Shown piece by piece: positions 12,248 through 21,453 of a stretch of DNA of 64,000 bases (the first letter of the stretch is position 1; every line of letters begins with the position of its first letter). The DNA lies in the NCBI RefSeq assembly GCF_014203715.1, contig NZ_JACHJP010000001.1, positions 372,001 to 436,000 on the forward strand, read 5' to 3'. Both the position numbers and the translations under genes were made by a program. The DNA is from Streptosporangium saharense (GTDB lineage Bacteria; Actinomycetota; Actinomycetes; Streptosporangiales; Streptosporangiaceae). The notes under the pieces were generated by a model, which did not search any database, had not been told where the DNA came from, and saw nothing but the letters and a program-made list of their open reading frames with translations.

Positions 12248-13055
12248 GCAGCACCTCGGTGTCCAGCTCGTAGACCGGGGGAGCCGACGACATCGGGACG
12301 ACCGTGGTGATCACGCCGTCCCCGGTGAGGTCCACCCGGCTGAACGCCTGTGACGGTATGCCCCTGGTCCTGCCCGCGGGCGCCATGGTGTCGGCGGCGT
12401 AGGCACCACCGGGACCAACCCAGACGGGGATGCCCGCCAGCGTGCCCGCGGTCGCGCTGTGGGTGTGCCCGGCGAGGATGATCCGCACGTCGGAACCGGC
12501 CAGCGTCCGCGCCAGCCTCTCCGGCTCGCGCAGCCCGATCCCGTCCATCAGCGGCAGCACGCTGGGGATGGGCGGATGGTGCAGCACCAGCACGCTCCCG
12601 TCAGGCGCGGGCTCGGCCAGCACCGAGGCCAGCCACTCCAACTGGTCATCGGACAGCTCACCGTGGTGCTCGCCCGGCACGGTGCTGTCCAACGTCACGA
12701 TCCGCAGCCCACCGACCCAACTCACCACGTCGTACGGCTCACCGCCTTTTCGATCACCAACGAGTGCGGACCGGAACGCGCCCCGTTCATCGTGGTTGCC
12801 CATCGCGACCACGACGGCCGCGCCGAGGTCACCGGCTGCCTTCTCCAGCGCCCGCGCGACCAGCCGGTAGGAGGGTTCGTCCCCCTGGTCCGCGATGTCG
12901 CCGGACAGGACGATCGCGTCAACGGTCTGCCCCGCCGCGACCACGGTGTCCAGCGCGTTCCCGAACTCGGCGGTCGAGTCGACGCAGCCGTGGAGCAGGC
13001 CGTCGGCGACGGCGTGGACGTCGGTGAGATGGATGAGGGTGTAACGGTTCGCCAT
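12219..13055 (-). CDS. Calcineurin-like metallophosphoesterase
   Basis: This is a CpdA/Icc-type cytosolic phosphodiesterase of 278 residues. Metal-binding motifs in order are LTDVH (D and H near residues 9-11), GDIADQGD, GNHDERG, HHPP and GHTHSA. ATG at 13055 directly precedes the conserved first beta strand; the frame stays open upstream, but that part belongs to the neighbouring gene's region. A GTG six bases upstream is an alternative. Substrate (cAMP or other phosphodiester) cannot be decided. Confidence 0.87.
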   Translation of the reverse strand: MANRYTLIHLTDVHAVADGLLHGCVDSTAEFGNALDTVVAAGQTVDAIVLSGDIADQGDEPSYRLVARALEKAAGDLGAAVVVAMGNHDERGAFRSALVGDRKGGEPYDVVSWVGGLRIVTLDSTVPGEHHGELSDDQLEWLASVLAEPAPDGSVLVLHHPPIPSVLPLMDGIGLREPERLARTLAGSDVRIILAGHTHSATAGTLAGIPVWVGPGGAYAADTMAPAGRTRGIPSQAFSRVDLTGDGVITTVVPMSSAPPVYELDTEVLLSHLAGHSG

Positions 13056-13134
13056 GACCACAACCGTCGTCCACGCCACTGAACGTGACCGGTCATCTAT
13101 ATGAATTGCGGCCGTACGGCTCGCGGCGCGCCGG

Positions 13135-13710
13135 TCAGGAACGCTGGGTGACCGGGTCCGTCTCCTCGGCGGCCAGGCCCGCGATGCCGTCGATGCTCTC
13201 CCGGTTGTTCTTCGCCCGGTAGGTACGGCGCTGTTGGACGTCCTTGCGCTCGGCCCACTCGTCGAGCAGCGTCCGGTCCTTGTCGAACGACATGAACGGC
13301 ACCGAGAAGCCACAGGAGTCGGCGATCCGCTCGCACTCGACGACGATGATGGACCGGACACCGGGATGCGGCCCGAACCTCGCGAGCAACTCGGGAAACT
13401 CGTCCTCACCGGGGGTGACGACCCGGCCCGTGCCGTACAGCCGCAGGATGTTGGGGGGACCGGAGAACGCGCAGAACATGATCGTGATGCGCCCGTTCTG
13501 GCGGAGATGGGCGATGGTCTCCACGCCGCTGCCGTCCAGGTCGAGATAGGCCACGCTCATGTCGTCGATCACGCGGAAGGTGTCGGCGTATCCCTTGGGG
13601 GAGACGTTGACGTGACCACCCTGCTCAGGGGCGGTGGCGACGAAGAAGACCGGCTGCGCCTCGATGAACTTGCGCAACCGGTCGTTGATCCTTTCATGGA
13701 CTTTCCCCAT
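13135..13710 (-). CDS. Pyridoxamine 5'-phosphate oxidase-related flavin protein
   Basis: The 191-residue protein has the split-barrel fold signature: FFVATAPEQGGHVNVSPKG at the N-terminus, a central LDLDGSGVETIAHLRQNGRITIMFCAF strand and ILRLYGTGRV. It resembles general FMN-binding PNPOx-like proteins, not the biosynthetic PdxH. ATG at 13710 follows an A-rich leader. Substrate is unknown. Confidence 0.82.
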   Translation of the reverse strand: MGKVHERINDRLRKFIEAQPVFFVATAPEQGGHVNVSPKGYADTFRVIDDMSVAYLDLDGSGVETIAHLRQNGRITIMFCAFSGPPNILRLYGTGRVVTPGEDEFPELLARFGPHPGVRSIIVVECERIADSCGFSVPFMSFDKDRTLLDEWAERKDVQQRRTYRAKNNRESIDGIAGLAAEETDPVTQRS

Positions 13711-13739
13711 AAAAAGAAGATATGTCCTCGTCGTTCGTC

Positions 13740-14110
13740 AGGCTCGTTCGCGGGGGTGCCGGAATCGTTCGCACTGGTCAGCCGGGGCACTCGTGGGGGC
13801 ATTCGTGCTGGTCATCGGGATGTTCGCATGTGCCGAGCGTTCGTGCAGGTCAGTCGGGGGCACTCATGGGGCGCCGAAGGTATCCGTGTGGATCAGCCGG
13901 GATGCTCGTACGCGTTGGGGCGTTGGCGTCAGTCAGGCGGGGACACTCGTGGGGCGCCGGGTTATCCACGTGGATCGGCTGGGGATGCTCGTCGGGACCG
14001 TTCGTGTCGGTCGGGGCCACTCGTGGGATCGGCTGGCGCCGCGACCGTTTCTGGTCAGTCGGGCCTTTCGCGTCGGTCGGACAGGGACATTCGCGGAGAC
14101 ACCGGGAACA
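13740..14110. repeat. Degenerate intergenic repeat block
   Basis: The roughly 370 bp between the PNPOx-like and beta-propeller genes are filled with imperfect repeats. The clearest pair is near 13852-13910 and 13930-13995. Each copy holds a GGCACTC(A/G)TGGGGCGCCG-like core followed by a GTGGATC-containing half and GGGATGCTCGT. Shorter GTCGG/CACTCGTGGG fragments recur on both sides. Several reading frames are open across it, but none looks like a conserved protein. Confidence 0.7.
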
Positions 14111-14133
14111 CCCCATGAATCGCCTGGGGTGGG

Positions 14134-15132
14134 TCACTCCCCGGGTAGCCACCAGCTCCACGGGGCGTTCCTGATCGGGAAGGAGTCCACCACGCGGACG
14201 GCGCCGGTCCTCGCGTTCACCGTGCGCTTCGCCGCCGAGGTGACCTGACCTCCGTGTCCCTCGGTGAAGCCGGTCCAGAGCGTGAGCGTGCCCGCCGAGT
14301 CCCAGGAGAGCCGCTGCGCGCCGTCGTTGACCGATATGCCGAGCGGCACCGCCGCCGAGACCCTGTCCGACGCCAGGCTGTAGGTGTGCAACCGGGCCTT
14401 CTTCGTCAGCGCCCCGGTGACGACGAACGCCGTCGTGGTCCCGTCGTTCGCCAGTGCGACCGGCGAGTTGTTGGCCACGATCTGCGGCACGACCCGGCTC
14501 GCGGTCACCCGGCCGCCACCGTCGAAGACCGCGAACTCGGTGGTGCTGTCGTCGGTGTAACGGCTGACGAGCAGGTGCCGTCCGTCCGGGCTGAATCCCA
14601 GCATGTTGATCTTCGATGGAAGCGTGGCGATCTTGCCGCTCCGGAGATCGACGAGCAGGGACGGCAGGTGCTCGGAGTCGTCGAGATAGTCGACCACGAC
14701 GGCCGAGCCGTCCTCGGAGAGCACGGTGTCCAGACTGGCCTGGTCGAGCCCCCTGGGGAGCGTCGCCGCCCGCCCCGGCAGCGGGGTGACCTTCCCACTG
14801 GCGACGTCACGGACGACGAGGATGTCCCCCTTGAGGTAGTTCACGACCCGGCCGTCCCCGCTGACCGCGAAGGTCGTGCCCGCCTCCCTGTCCACGGTGC
14901 CGTTGGGCCTTCGGGGGTTGACCCGCGCGTCGTCGAGCTTGACGGTCCTACCGCTACGCAACGTCAGCGTCCACTTCCCACAGGGAACCGTACGGTCTCC
15001 CTTGGCGCAGCTCTTGATCCACGCGTATCTCACCGGATCGGCCGTCCTGGCCTCCGCCGGTGAAACGGTCACGGTGGTGGCCACCAGGGTGGCGAGTGCG
15101 AGTACGGCCAAGCCGCGGAGCGAGGACATCAC
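14134..15132 (-). CDS. Secreted beta-propeller (TolB/WD40-like) protein
   Basis: An N-terminal signal peptide (about residues 1-28, cleavage after AEA) precedes about 300 residues with repeated strand patterns such as FAVSGDGRVV, VLSEDGSAVVV and GFSPDGRHLL, typical of TolB/WD40-type blades. No catalytic motif is seen. It probably acts outside the cell or at the membrane surface; partner unknown. The start is a double ATG at 15132/15129, with AAAGGAAG ahead. Confidence 0.7.
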   Translation of the reverse strand: MMSSLRGLAVLALATLVATTVTVSPAEARTADPVRYAWIKSCAKGDRTVPCGKWTLTLRSGRTVKLDDARVNPRRPNGTVDREAGTTFAVSGDGRVVNYLKGDILVVRDVASGKVTPLPGRAATLPRGLDQASLDTVLSEDGSAVVVDYLDDSEHLPSLLVDLRSGKIATLPSKINMLGFSPDGRHLLVSRYTDDSTTEFAVFDGGGRVTASRVVPQIVANNSPVALANDGTTTAFVVTGALTKKARLHTYSLASDRVSAAVPLGISVNDGAQRLSWDSAGTLTLWTGFTEGHGGQVTSAAKRTVNARTGAVRVVDSFPIRNAPWSWWLPGE

Positions 15133-15178
15133 ATCTTCCTTTCGTCACCCGGGTAGATGCCTCGCCCGGACGAAAGGT

Positions 15179-16171
15179 TCAGCCACACCACCGGTTGCGG
15201 TACTCCAACGGGGTGAGTCCGATCCTGCGGCGCATCAGCGCGCGAAGGTTGGCGGCGGTGCCCAGCCCGCTGCGCCGCGCGACCACCTCGAACCGCGCCT
15301 CACCACGCTCGATCAACCGGCACGCCAGCGCGAGCCGCTCTCCGGTGAGCCAGGCCAGTGGTGTAGTACCCAACTGTGCCCGGAACCGGCGATGTAGTGT
15401 CGCCTGGCTGACCGAGGCCCGTGCCGCGAGGTCCGACACCGCGAGCGTGCTATCCAACCGTTCCTGCGCCCAGGCCAGAACGGGAGCGAGGGATTCGTCC
15501 GGCACATCGGGCACCGGCCGTTCCACGAACTGCCGCTGCCCGCCGTCGCGATGCGCGGCGAAGACGAGCCGCCTGCTCACGGAGTTGGCGACCTCCGCGC
15601 CATGGTCGAGGCGGACGATGTACAGACCGAGATCGAGCGCCGCGGCGCTCCCCGCGGCCGTCAGAATGTCGCCGTCATCCACGAACAACACATCTGTCTC
15701 CAGCCGTACGGCCGGGAACCGGGCCCGGAAGGAGTCCGCCCACTGCCAGTGCGCCGTGGCCCGCCGCCCGTCGAGCACCCCGGCCTCGGCCAGGGTGAAG
15801 GCACCGCTGCAGAACCCCACCAACCGGGCACCCCGCGCGTGCGCCCGCCGAATAGCCGCGAGTACGGCGGGCCGCCGGGGCACCTCGACGTCAGGACGGT
15901 TGGGAACGATCAACGTGTCCGCCGTCTCGGCCGCGTCGAGACCCGCGACGCCCGTGAGCGTGAAGAATCCGTCCCGCATCGCCGTACGAGGCGCGGGAGA
16001 ACACAGCCGGAAGTCGTAGAGATCACGCCCGAGCTCGGGCCTGCGCAGCCCGAAGACCTCGGTCGCACACCCCAGCTCGAAGGGATTGGAGTTCTCGTCC
16101 ACGATCACAACCACCCGGTGAAGCGCGTGAGGTCCATGCACGGTGTGCGTCGCGTGCGTTGCTTGCTCCAT
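15179..16171 (-). CDS. GlxA-type AraC-family regulator with DJ-1/PfpI domain
   Basis: The protein combines an N-terminal DJ-1/PfpI-like domain (VVVIVDENSNPFELG, CSGAF near the nucleophile elbow) with a C-terminal AraC helix-turn-helix (ARASVSQATLHRRFRAQLG, GLGTAANLRALMRRRIGLTPLEYR). The frame is open up to 16390, but the extra 73 residues are Ser/Gln/Ala/Thr repeats unlike the family. ATG 16171 or GTG 16141 give the usual length of about 320-330 residues, so I chose 16171; translation of the repeats cannot be excluded. It is divergent from the cupin gene. Confidence 0.82.
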   Translation of the reverse strand: MEQATHATHTVHGPHALHRVVVIVDENSNPFELGCATEVFGLRRPELGRDLYDFRLCSPAPRTAMRDGFFTLTGVAGLDAAETADTLIVPNRPDVEVPRRPAVLAAIRRAHARGARLVGFCSGAFTLAEAGVLDGRRATAHWQWADSFRARFPAVRLETDVLFVDDGDILTAAGSAAALDLGLYIVRLDHGAEVANSVSRRLVFAAHRDGGQRQFVERPVPDVPDESLAPVLAWAQERLDSTLAVSDLAARASVSQATLHRRFRAQLGTTPLAWLTGERLALACRLIERGEARFEVVARRSGLGTAANLRALMRRRIGLTPLEYRNRWCG

Positions 16172-16395
16172 TTGTGATGATTCCTGCGCCGCGTACATCG
16201 TGTGTGTTGCTTGCTTTGTCTGCGAGGATCCTTGCGCCGTGTCCATCGCGCGCACCGCTAGTCCAGCCTGTGAGGATCCGTACGCCGTGCGCCTCGCCTG
16301 CCTCGTGCGCGTCGCTTGCTCCTGTGAGGAATCTTGCGCTGCGCGCATCATGTGCGTGGTCTGCCTCGCCTGCGAGGATCCTTGCGTCATGTGCT
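16150..16395 (-). repeat. Tandem repeat upstream of the GlxA-type gene
   Basis: Five degenerate copies of a unit with core GCGAGGATCCTTGCG-like sequence (near 16180, 16230, 16275, 16330, 16375) recur every 45-55 bp. On the minus strand they encode GSSQ/ESSQ units in frame with the regulator. On the plus strand they encode a Cys-rich CEDPCA series. The block fills the space to the cupin gene, so it may carry or disturb the divergent promoters. Confidence 0.7.
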
Positions 16396-16441
16396 ATTCC
16401 TAGCACTCGCGCCAGCCGTACCGGTGGACCAGGATTTCCCT

Positions 16442-16837
16442 GTGAGCAACGAACCCATCGCCCTGGACGAGGCCCTGACCTCGTTCGACGCCCTGTGGAG
16501 CCCCCGCGTCGTCACGCGCGTCAACGACTACGACGTTCGGATCGCCAAGGTCGAAGGCGAGCACATCTGGCACGTCCACAACGGGACCGACGAGTTCTTC
16601 CTGGTGCTCGACGGCGAACTGCACATCGGCCTGCGCGAACCCACAGGAGAGCGCACGGTACGGCTCCCGCGCGGCGCGGTGTTCACCGTTCCCCGTGGCA
16701 CGGAGCACCGGCCGTCGGCCCCCACCGGAGCCGCGATTCTCATGTTCGAACCGACCGGAACCTCGTCGGTCGGCGACCACCCCAGCGAGATCCCCGCCCA
16801 CATCGACGCCACGACGGGCCACCCCCTCGGCACCTGA
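16442..16837 (+). CDS. Cupin-domain protein
   Basis: A 131-residue single-domain cupin. Metal-binding motif 1 is visible as WHVHNGTDEFFLVLDGEL and motif 2 as PRGTEHRPSAP. Such small cupins may bind metals or sugars; function here is unknown. GTG at 16442 is chosen because it starts the usual fold; the frame is open upstream only through the repeat block. It is divergent from the GlxA-type regulator gene and so a possible target. Confidence 0.8.
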   Translation: MSNEPIALDEALTSFDALWSPRVVTRVNDYDVRIAKVEGEHIWHVHNGTDEFFLVLDGELHIGLREPTGERTVRLPRGAVFTVPRGTEHRPSAPTGAAILMFEPTGTSSVGDHPSEIPAHIDATTGHPLGT

Positions 16838-17174
16838 CCGTGAGACCGTGATGCCGCACAGAACCGTCAAACTTCGGGGGTCGGCATCGCACGGCGGGGG
16901 ATCCACTTCGGGCCTCGCGCTGCCATAGACGCACGCCAGCTGTGTTGTGGGAGACCGTCCGCACGGGGAACCGGGGTTCGACGGCACGAAGGCAGTTTTT
17001 CGGGTATGCCGGGCTTCTCTTCAAAAGGAGATGCGCGGCGGTTGCCACTATCTCCCCGGGCCGGGGCCGTACACCGGGCCAGTTGGGCACGTCCCGGTTC
17101 GCCAGACCGGAGACCTGCCAGGGCGAGACTCCGTCAGGCCGGGGCTTTACCAGATTGGAGACTTCGCCGGGTCA
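16838..17174. other. Gene-poor spacer
   Basis: No convincing coding region is seen here. Short open frames on both strands lack family features. It separates the cupin gene from the convergent yajQ terminator region. Confidence 0.5.
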
Positions 17175-17200
17175 GGGCACAGGCCTTCGGCCGTGTGCCC
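17175..17200 (-). terminator. Hairpin after yajQ
   Basis: A GGGCACAGGCC / GGCCGTGTGCCC stem with a TTC loop lies 19 bases beyond the yajQ stop. It lacks a clear T-run, as is common in actinomycetes. Confidence 0.55.
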
Positions 17201-17218
17201 CTGGCATACCCGTTGGCA

Positions 17219-17713
17219 CTACCGATAGTTCGTGAACTGCAGCGCGATCTCCAGGTCCTTGCCCTTGAGGAGGGCGATGACCTCCTGGAGCTCGTCCCGC
17301 TTCTTGGAACTCACCCGCAGCTCGTCACCCTGGATCTGGGCCTTGACCCCCTTGGGGCCCTCATCCCGGATGATCTTCGAGATCTTCTTGGCGTGCTCCT
17401 GGTCGATGCCCTCCTTGAGGGTGACCACGAGCCGGTACTCCTTGCCGGACAGCTTCGGCTCACCGGCGTCCAGAATCTTGAGGGAGAGCCCCCGCTTGAT
17501 CAACTTGTCCTTGAACACATCAAGGACGGCGTTGGCCCGCTCCTCGCTGTTCGCCTTGATCTCGACGGCTTTCTGCCCGCCCGACCAGGCGATGGTCGCG
17601 CCGGTACCCTTGAAGTCAAACCGGTGCCCGACCTCCTTGACCGTCTGGTTCAGCGCGTTGTCGGCCTCCTGGTGGTCGATCTTGCTGACGATGTCAAAAC
17701 TGCTGTCGGCCAT
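17219..17713 (-). CDS. yajQ: YajQ-family nucleotide-binding protein
   Basis: The 164-residue protein matches the UPF0234/YajQ family along its whole length: [20 protein letters not shown] at the start, [11 protein letters not shown], and a conserved C-terminal [19 protein letters not shown]. Some family members bind cyclic di-GMP; whether this one does cannot be told. Monocistronic, convergent to the cupin gene, with a downstream hairpin. Confidence 0.93.
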   Translation of the reverse strand: MADSSFDIVSKIDHQEADNALNQTVKEVGHRFDFKGTGATIAWSGGQKAVEIKANSEERANAVLDVFKDKLIKRGLSLKILDAGEPKLSGKEYRLVVTLKEGIDQEHAKKISKIIRDEGPKGVKAQIQGDELRVSSKKRDELQEVIALLKGKDLEIALQFTNYR

Positions 17714-18003
17714 GCGTCGACTATCCTCTCTAACTCTCCTGCCGACCCTAGCGCCTCACCTGTCGGCCCATGATGAACGTGACCACCAACACCAAGTCGA
17801 CGGTGTCGAAAACCCCCGATGCACTGCCGGACCCGGCTCCCCGCACGGACGGTTCATCCCCCTCGCTCCCAGCCGGTACCCCCACGGCACAGACGGCAAA
17901 AGTCCTAGTACGACGGGCTTTCGGTGGGCAGTCTCCGCCGATGTCACGTCACACCCGGAAGTCCGCTATTCTTCTTCCTGTCGCCGCCGCAGGCGGAGGA
18001 CAT

Positions 18004-18088
18004 GGCAGGTTGCCCGAGTGGTCAAAGGGAGCGGTCTGTAAAACCGTCGGCTCAGCCTACGCAGGTTCAAGTCCTGCACCTGCCACCA
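18004..18088 (+). tRNA. tRNA-Tyr (GTA)
   Basis: Acceptor stem GGCAGGT/ACCTGCC pairs perfectly, the anticodon loop CTGTAAA gives GTA, the variable arm is long (class II) and the T-arm is GCAGG-TTCAAGT-CCTGC. The CCA end is encoded. The 3' 56 bases are the attL core of the integrated element, so the functional 3' half was restored by the element. Confidence 0.95.
18033..18088 (+). repeat. attL core of the AICE
   Basis: The 56 bases from the anticodon arm to CCA are identical to 39029-39084. The sequences diverge on both sides of the repeat, which defines the core used by the tyrosine integrase. Confidence 0.92.
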
Positions 18089-18094
18089 AAAGCA

Positions 18095-18138
18095 AAAAGA
18101 GCCCCTGACCAGCAGAGATGCCGGTCAGGGGCTCTTTT
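18095..18138 (+). terminator. tRNA-Tyr terminator, shared with int
   Basis: AAAAGAGCCCCTGACC pairs with GGTCAGGGGCTCTTTT around a 12-base loop, with T-runs on both strands. It can end tRNA-Tyr transcription and, from the other side, the int message. Confidence 0.85.
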
Positions 18139-18209
18139 GTTCATGTCCGGCCATGTCCGGCCGTCACTGACTGTCTACGGCTGGCCGTTCCCAATGCGTT
18201 CCCAAGCAA

Positions 18210-19622
18210 TCAGGGCTGGGTCGCGGTCCAGATTCGACGCATCGCCTCGTTCTGCTGGCCGTGGATGCATTTGGCGTAGACCTTCAGCAGGACATCCACG
18301 CTGTGCCCGGCCCACTCGGCGACCTGGGGCGCCGGAACGGCAGCATTGAGCCAGGTGGACACGGCAGCGTGCCGTAGGGCGTAGGGCACATCCATGAGCG
18401 GGGAGGCAGCTTCCTCTGGGGTGAAGGCGGCGGCCCTCGCTTCGTGGAAGACCTTGAGATAGGACCGGTCGGTCATCTCACCGCCCCGGGGACCGATGAA
18501 CACCCGCCCTTCAGGGCCGGTGCCGAACGTCTCCAGGTGCCAGCGCAGCAGCGCCACCAGCTCGGGATGGATCGGGACCGTGCGGGTGTCCCCCTTGGCA
18601 CGGTGCTTGAGTTCGCGGCGCTCACGGGGTCGGCCGTTGTCGGTCCAGCGGCTCCCGGGGCGGGGGGAAGCTCCGGTCAACCGCATCTCTCCCCATGTGC
18701 CCGGTTCGGCGGGCAGCCTGGTCAGGTGGGCGCGGTGCAGGTCGATGACCTCTTCGGGGCGCAGGGCGGCGAAGTACATGCAGCCGAAGAACGCCTTCAT
18801 CCGCTCCCCGCGCTGGCTGTGCTTGTGGACAGCGGACAGGAACCGGCGGGCCTGCTCGACGCTGATGACCACACGGGGATCCACGGTGGTCAGCAGCCGC
18901 GGCTTGGTCCACTTCACGGCCTTGAGCGGGTTGCCGATCAAGGGGGTGATCTCCTGGGCGTAGCCCATGGCGTTGTTGAGCGTCATTCGCTTGCGGTTGG
19001 CGGTGTTGGCGGCGGCGATCTTGCCGTTCTTCTTCCGGCTGATCCGGTCGAGTACGGCGCGGGCCAGCCGCGCAGCCTCCTTGGGATCTTCGAACGCGCG
19101 CATCGGGACCGTGTGCTGATCGAGCCACGTCACCATCTCGACCAGCCCGGCCGGGGGCGGTGCATCTGGGTCACGGGCGCGGTCGCTGTAGGCCCATCGC
19201 AACGCGGCCCGGATCTCCTCTCGTGACGGAGCGGCCTTGTCCACGTCGATCAGGAGTACCTCGGTGGCGTCGGTAAGCGCTTCGGCGATGCCACGGCGGT
19301 GGTTGGCGCTGACGTAGGACCACTTCGAGTCCACGTAACTCACGGCGAAGGCATACCAGCTTGGCGACGGTGGCGTGTCCTCCTCTTCGGCCTTCCGTTG
19401 CCAGGAGATCGGCAAGCCCGTTTCCAGGCTGAATGCTTCACCCCGCTTGCTCGCGGTCATCAGCTCGGACCGGAAGGCGTCTGCCAGAGGGTGGGTGCTG
19501 AACGTTCGCTTCTGCACCTCGCCAGCGACCTTCCATGACAGGCGGTGGGAGGTGATCACTCCCGCAGTGTTCTTGCGCGGCTCGATCCCGTGAATCCGCA
19601 CGTCATACGTGATGTTCTCCAT
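18210..19622 (-). CDS. int: Tyrosine site-specific integrase
   Basis: This 470-residue tyrosine recombinase integrates and excises the element at tRNA-Tyr. Catalytic residues readable are R288 (ALRPEE), R417-H418 (YALRHAA), H440 (WAGHS) and Y449 (VYAKC). The first roughly 200 residues form the arm- and core-binding region. ATG at 19622 overlaps the xis stop by one base (TGATG), showing coupled translation; the frame continues upstream but inside xis. Its 3' end lies 121 bp from attL. Confidence 0.93.
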   Translation of the reverse strand: MENITYDVRIHGIEPRKNTAGVITSHRLSWKVAGEVQKRTFSTHPLADAFRSELMTASKRGEAFSLETGLPISWQRKAEEEDTPPSPSWYAFAVSYVDSKWSYVSANHRRGIAEALTDATEVLLIDVDKAAPSREEIRAALRWAYSDRARDPDAPPPAGLVEMVTWLDQHTVPMRAFEDPKEAARLARAVLDRISRKKNGKIAAANTANRKRMTLNNAMGYAQEITPLIGNPLKAVKWTKPRLLTTVDPRVVISVEQARRFLSAVHKHSQRGERMKAFFGCMYFAALRPEEVIDLHRAHLTRLPAEPGTWGEMRLTGASPRPGSRWTDNGRPRERRELKHRAKGDTRTVPIHPELVALLRWHLETFGTGPEGRVFIGPRGGEMTDRSYLKVFHEARAAAFTPEEAASPLMDVPYALRHAAVSTWLNAAVPAPQVAEWAGHSVDVLLKVYAKCIHGQQNEAMRRIWTATQP

Positions 19623-19819
19623 CAGGCGGCGTCCTCCAGCTTGGTCAGCCACGCCTCGTAAACGGTCCGCCTGACGCGCAGCTCTCCGTTGGGCAGCTTC
19701 TTGCACTTGGGGGCTCGACCTTTGGCCTTCCATTCGTAGAAGGTCGATCGGGCGATGCCCAGGTCTGCGCAGATGTCAGCGACGGTGAGCATTCCGCGTG
19801 GCGCCTTGGCCTCAGCCAT
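19622..19819 (-). CDS. xis: Excisionase-like MerR/HTH_17 DNA-binding protein
   Basis: A 65-residue protein with a helix-turn-helix of the excisionase/AlpA type (LTVADICADLGIARSTFYEW) and a basic C-terminal half. It sits just upstream of int with a one-base overlap, the usual AICE arrangement, and should direct excision. The upstream replication-type gene ends 10 bases before its ATG, so all three are probably one transcript. Confidence 0.88.
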   Translation of the reverse strand: MAEAKAPRGMLTVADICADLGIARSTFYEWKAKGRAPKCKKLPNGELRVRRTVYEAWLTKLEDAA

Positions 19820-19829
19820 ACGCGACTCC

Positions 19830-21359
19830 TCAGCGATCGTGCGGGCGGGGACAGTAGAGATCGGGATGCACGGCAAATGCCGGTGACGGGCGACGCCCAG
19901 GGCCGGTACGAGGCGGTTCGGGCTCGCGCTGGATCCAGCCGAGTTGCTCCAGCAGGTCGAGGGCAGGTTCCAGGTCACCGACCTTGCGGAAGCGACTCCG
20001 TGGAAGCGCGCTGAACGCCTCACGAACGGTGAAGCGCTCGGGCCGGGTGCGGGAGAGCCATTCGTGGACGGTGCGGGCGGCGTCTTGGTCGGGGTCGGCG
20101 CCCATGGCATCGAAGGCGGCCAGGGCGTGAGTGGTGAAGTACTCACCGAGTTCCATGGCGGCGGCCATGGTGGGGCCGTCGATGGGTCGGCGCCATCCGT
20201 CGTCGATGTGGGTAGCCAGGTGCAGGAGTCCGGCCAGGCGGGCGACGGCGCCGTCGAATTTGGCGGCCCAGTCGGCGATGTGGCCCAGGTCGCCGGTTTC
20301 GGGGCGTAGGCGGGGTTCGGTGTGGCGGCGCTGCTCGGCGAACAGTTCTGCGGCCTCGGGCGACAGGATGAGGCGGGCAGGGTCGGTCCAGCCATGCATG
20401 GTCAGGACGAGGCGTTCCAGGTTCGCGGTGTAGGTGGCGGTGACTAGGTCGGGGATGGGATCGGGGTCGATCGCGCGATAGCCGACATTGCTCGCGGGCA
20501 GGCTGTAGAGGATGCGGCCCAGCAGTCCCTTGCCACGGAAACCCGGGGACTTGGCGATCTCGGTGATGATCTCCGGCTGGACGGCCAACCCCAGCGTCAA
20601 GGCGGGGTTGTCCACGCGTTCGCGGCGGTCACGCCGGTCCACGATGAGCAGGTCCCCGGCGTGGCCTTTGAGGAACAAATCCAGGTTGGGGGTTCCGGAG
20701 TAGCGGCCCGCGAGGGTCGCGAAGATGCCACCCTCAGCCGACAGGACGGCCAGGCGACCGCCCTGCTCGGCGAGCAGGGTAGTCGCGGTCTCTGGAGTGG
20801 CGTCGTCGGACACCAGGCGCGGTTCTACCGGGATGGTGATGGTGTCTACGGCCAGGGCGGCGCTTTGGGCTTCGGCCAGCAGGGAGGGGTCTCCCCTCCC
20901 GGTGGTGGCTTTGTGGGTGGCCTTCTCGGCGGCTTCCTGGGCGACCTTCTGGGCGATTTTGGCTTCGGTGATCTGCGGTTTGATCTGCTCTTGCAGGATC
21001 TTCTCCGCGCTCAGCAGCGGGGAGACGATGGCCCGGAACACCGGGGACTTGCGGGAGCCGGGCGGCATGGCCACGACGGTGTAGATGTTGACCGGTTCGC
21101 TCCAGGTGCCGCGCACGCACACGATGGCGCGGCCCCCCGCGGCGGTGGAGATGGCGGACAGCGCGATGCAACCGGCCAGGTCGTGCGGAGTCTGGGTCTC
21201 CTCGGCCAGCGCGGCTACGAAGTCGGCCAGCCAGCCGGGGAAGGCGTGGGAGGGGAAGGCCGGGAGCGCGGGCCGCGCACCGATCGGAAGCGGGGCTTCC
21301 CAGGTGCGCGGCGCGGCGGCCTGCTCATGAGGCCAGGGCACGTCGGCCGTGGCGCTCAT
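19830..21359 (-). CDS. DUF3987-type (YfjI-like) replication/ATPase protein
   Basis: The 509-residue protein resembles DUF3987 proteins, which are primase-helicase-like and often replace RepSA in integrative elements. A degenerate P-loop PPGSRKS lies near residue 100, followed by a coiled, charged segment (residues about 125-160) and a long helical C-terminal half. Its place directly before xis and int suggests the element's replication initiator. ATG at 21359. The role is inferred from position and family resemblance. Confidence 0.75.
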   Translation of the reverse strand: MSATADVPWPHEQAAAPRTWEAPLPIGARPALPAFPSHAFPGWLADFVAALAEETQTPHDLAGCIALSAISTAAGGRAIVCVRGTWSEPVNIYTVVAMPPGSRKSPVFRAIVSPLLSAEKILQEQIKPQITEAKIAQKVAQEAAEKATHKATTGRGDPSLLAEAQSAALAVDTITIPVEPRLVSDDATPETATTLLAEQGGRLAVLSAEGGIFATLAGRYSGTPNLDLFLKGHAGDLLIVDRRDRRERVDNPALTLGLAVQPEIITEIAKSPGFRGKGLLGRILYSLPASNVGYRAIDPDPIPDLVTATYTANLERLVLTMHGWTDPARLILSPEAAELFAEQRRHTEPRLRPETGDLGHIADWAAKFDGAVARLAGLLHLATHIDDGWRRPIDGPTMAAAMELGEYFTTHALAAFDAMGADPDQDAARTVHEWLSRTRPERFTVREAFSALPRSRFRKVGDLEPALDLLEQLGWIQREPEPPRTGPGRRPSPAFAVHPDLYCPRPHDR

Positions 21360-21453
21360 CGCGTTTCCGCTCCCGGGACCCGGCCAGGCTTGGTTACGAG
21401 CGGTGATACGAGCACAGATCCTCCTGCGGCTGGACGCGGGGGCCGGTCAGTAG

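Noticed and set aside
13234-14118. Plus-strand frame across the PNPOx gene and the repeat block
   Set aside because: The first part is antisense to a conserved protein and the second is repeat sequence.
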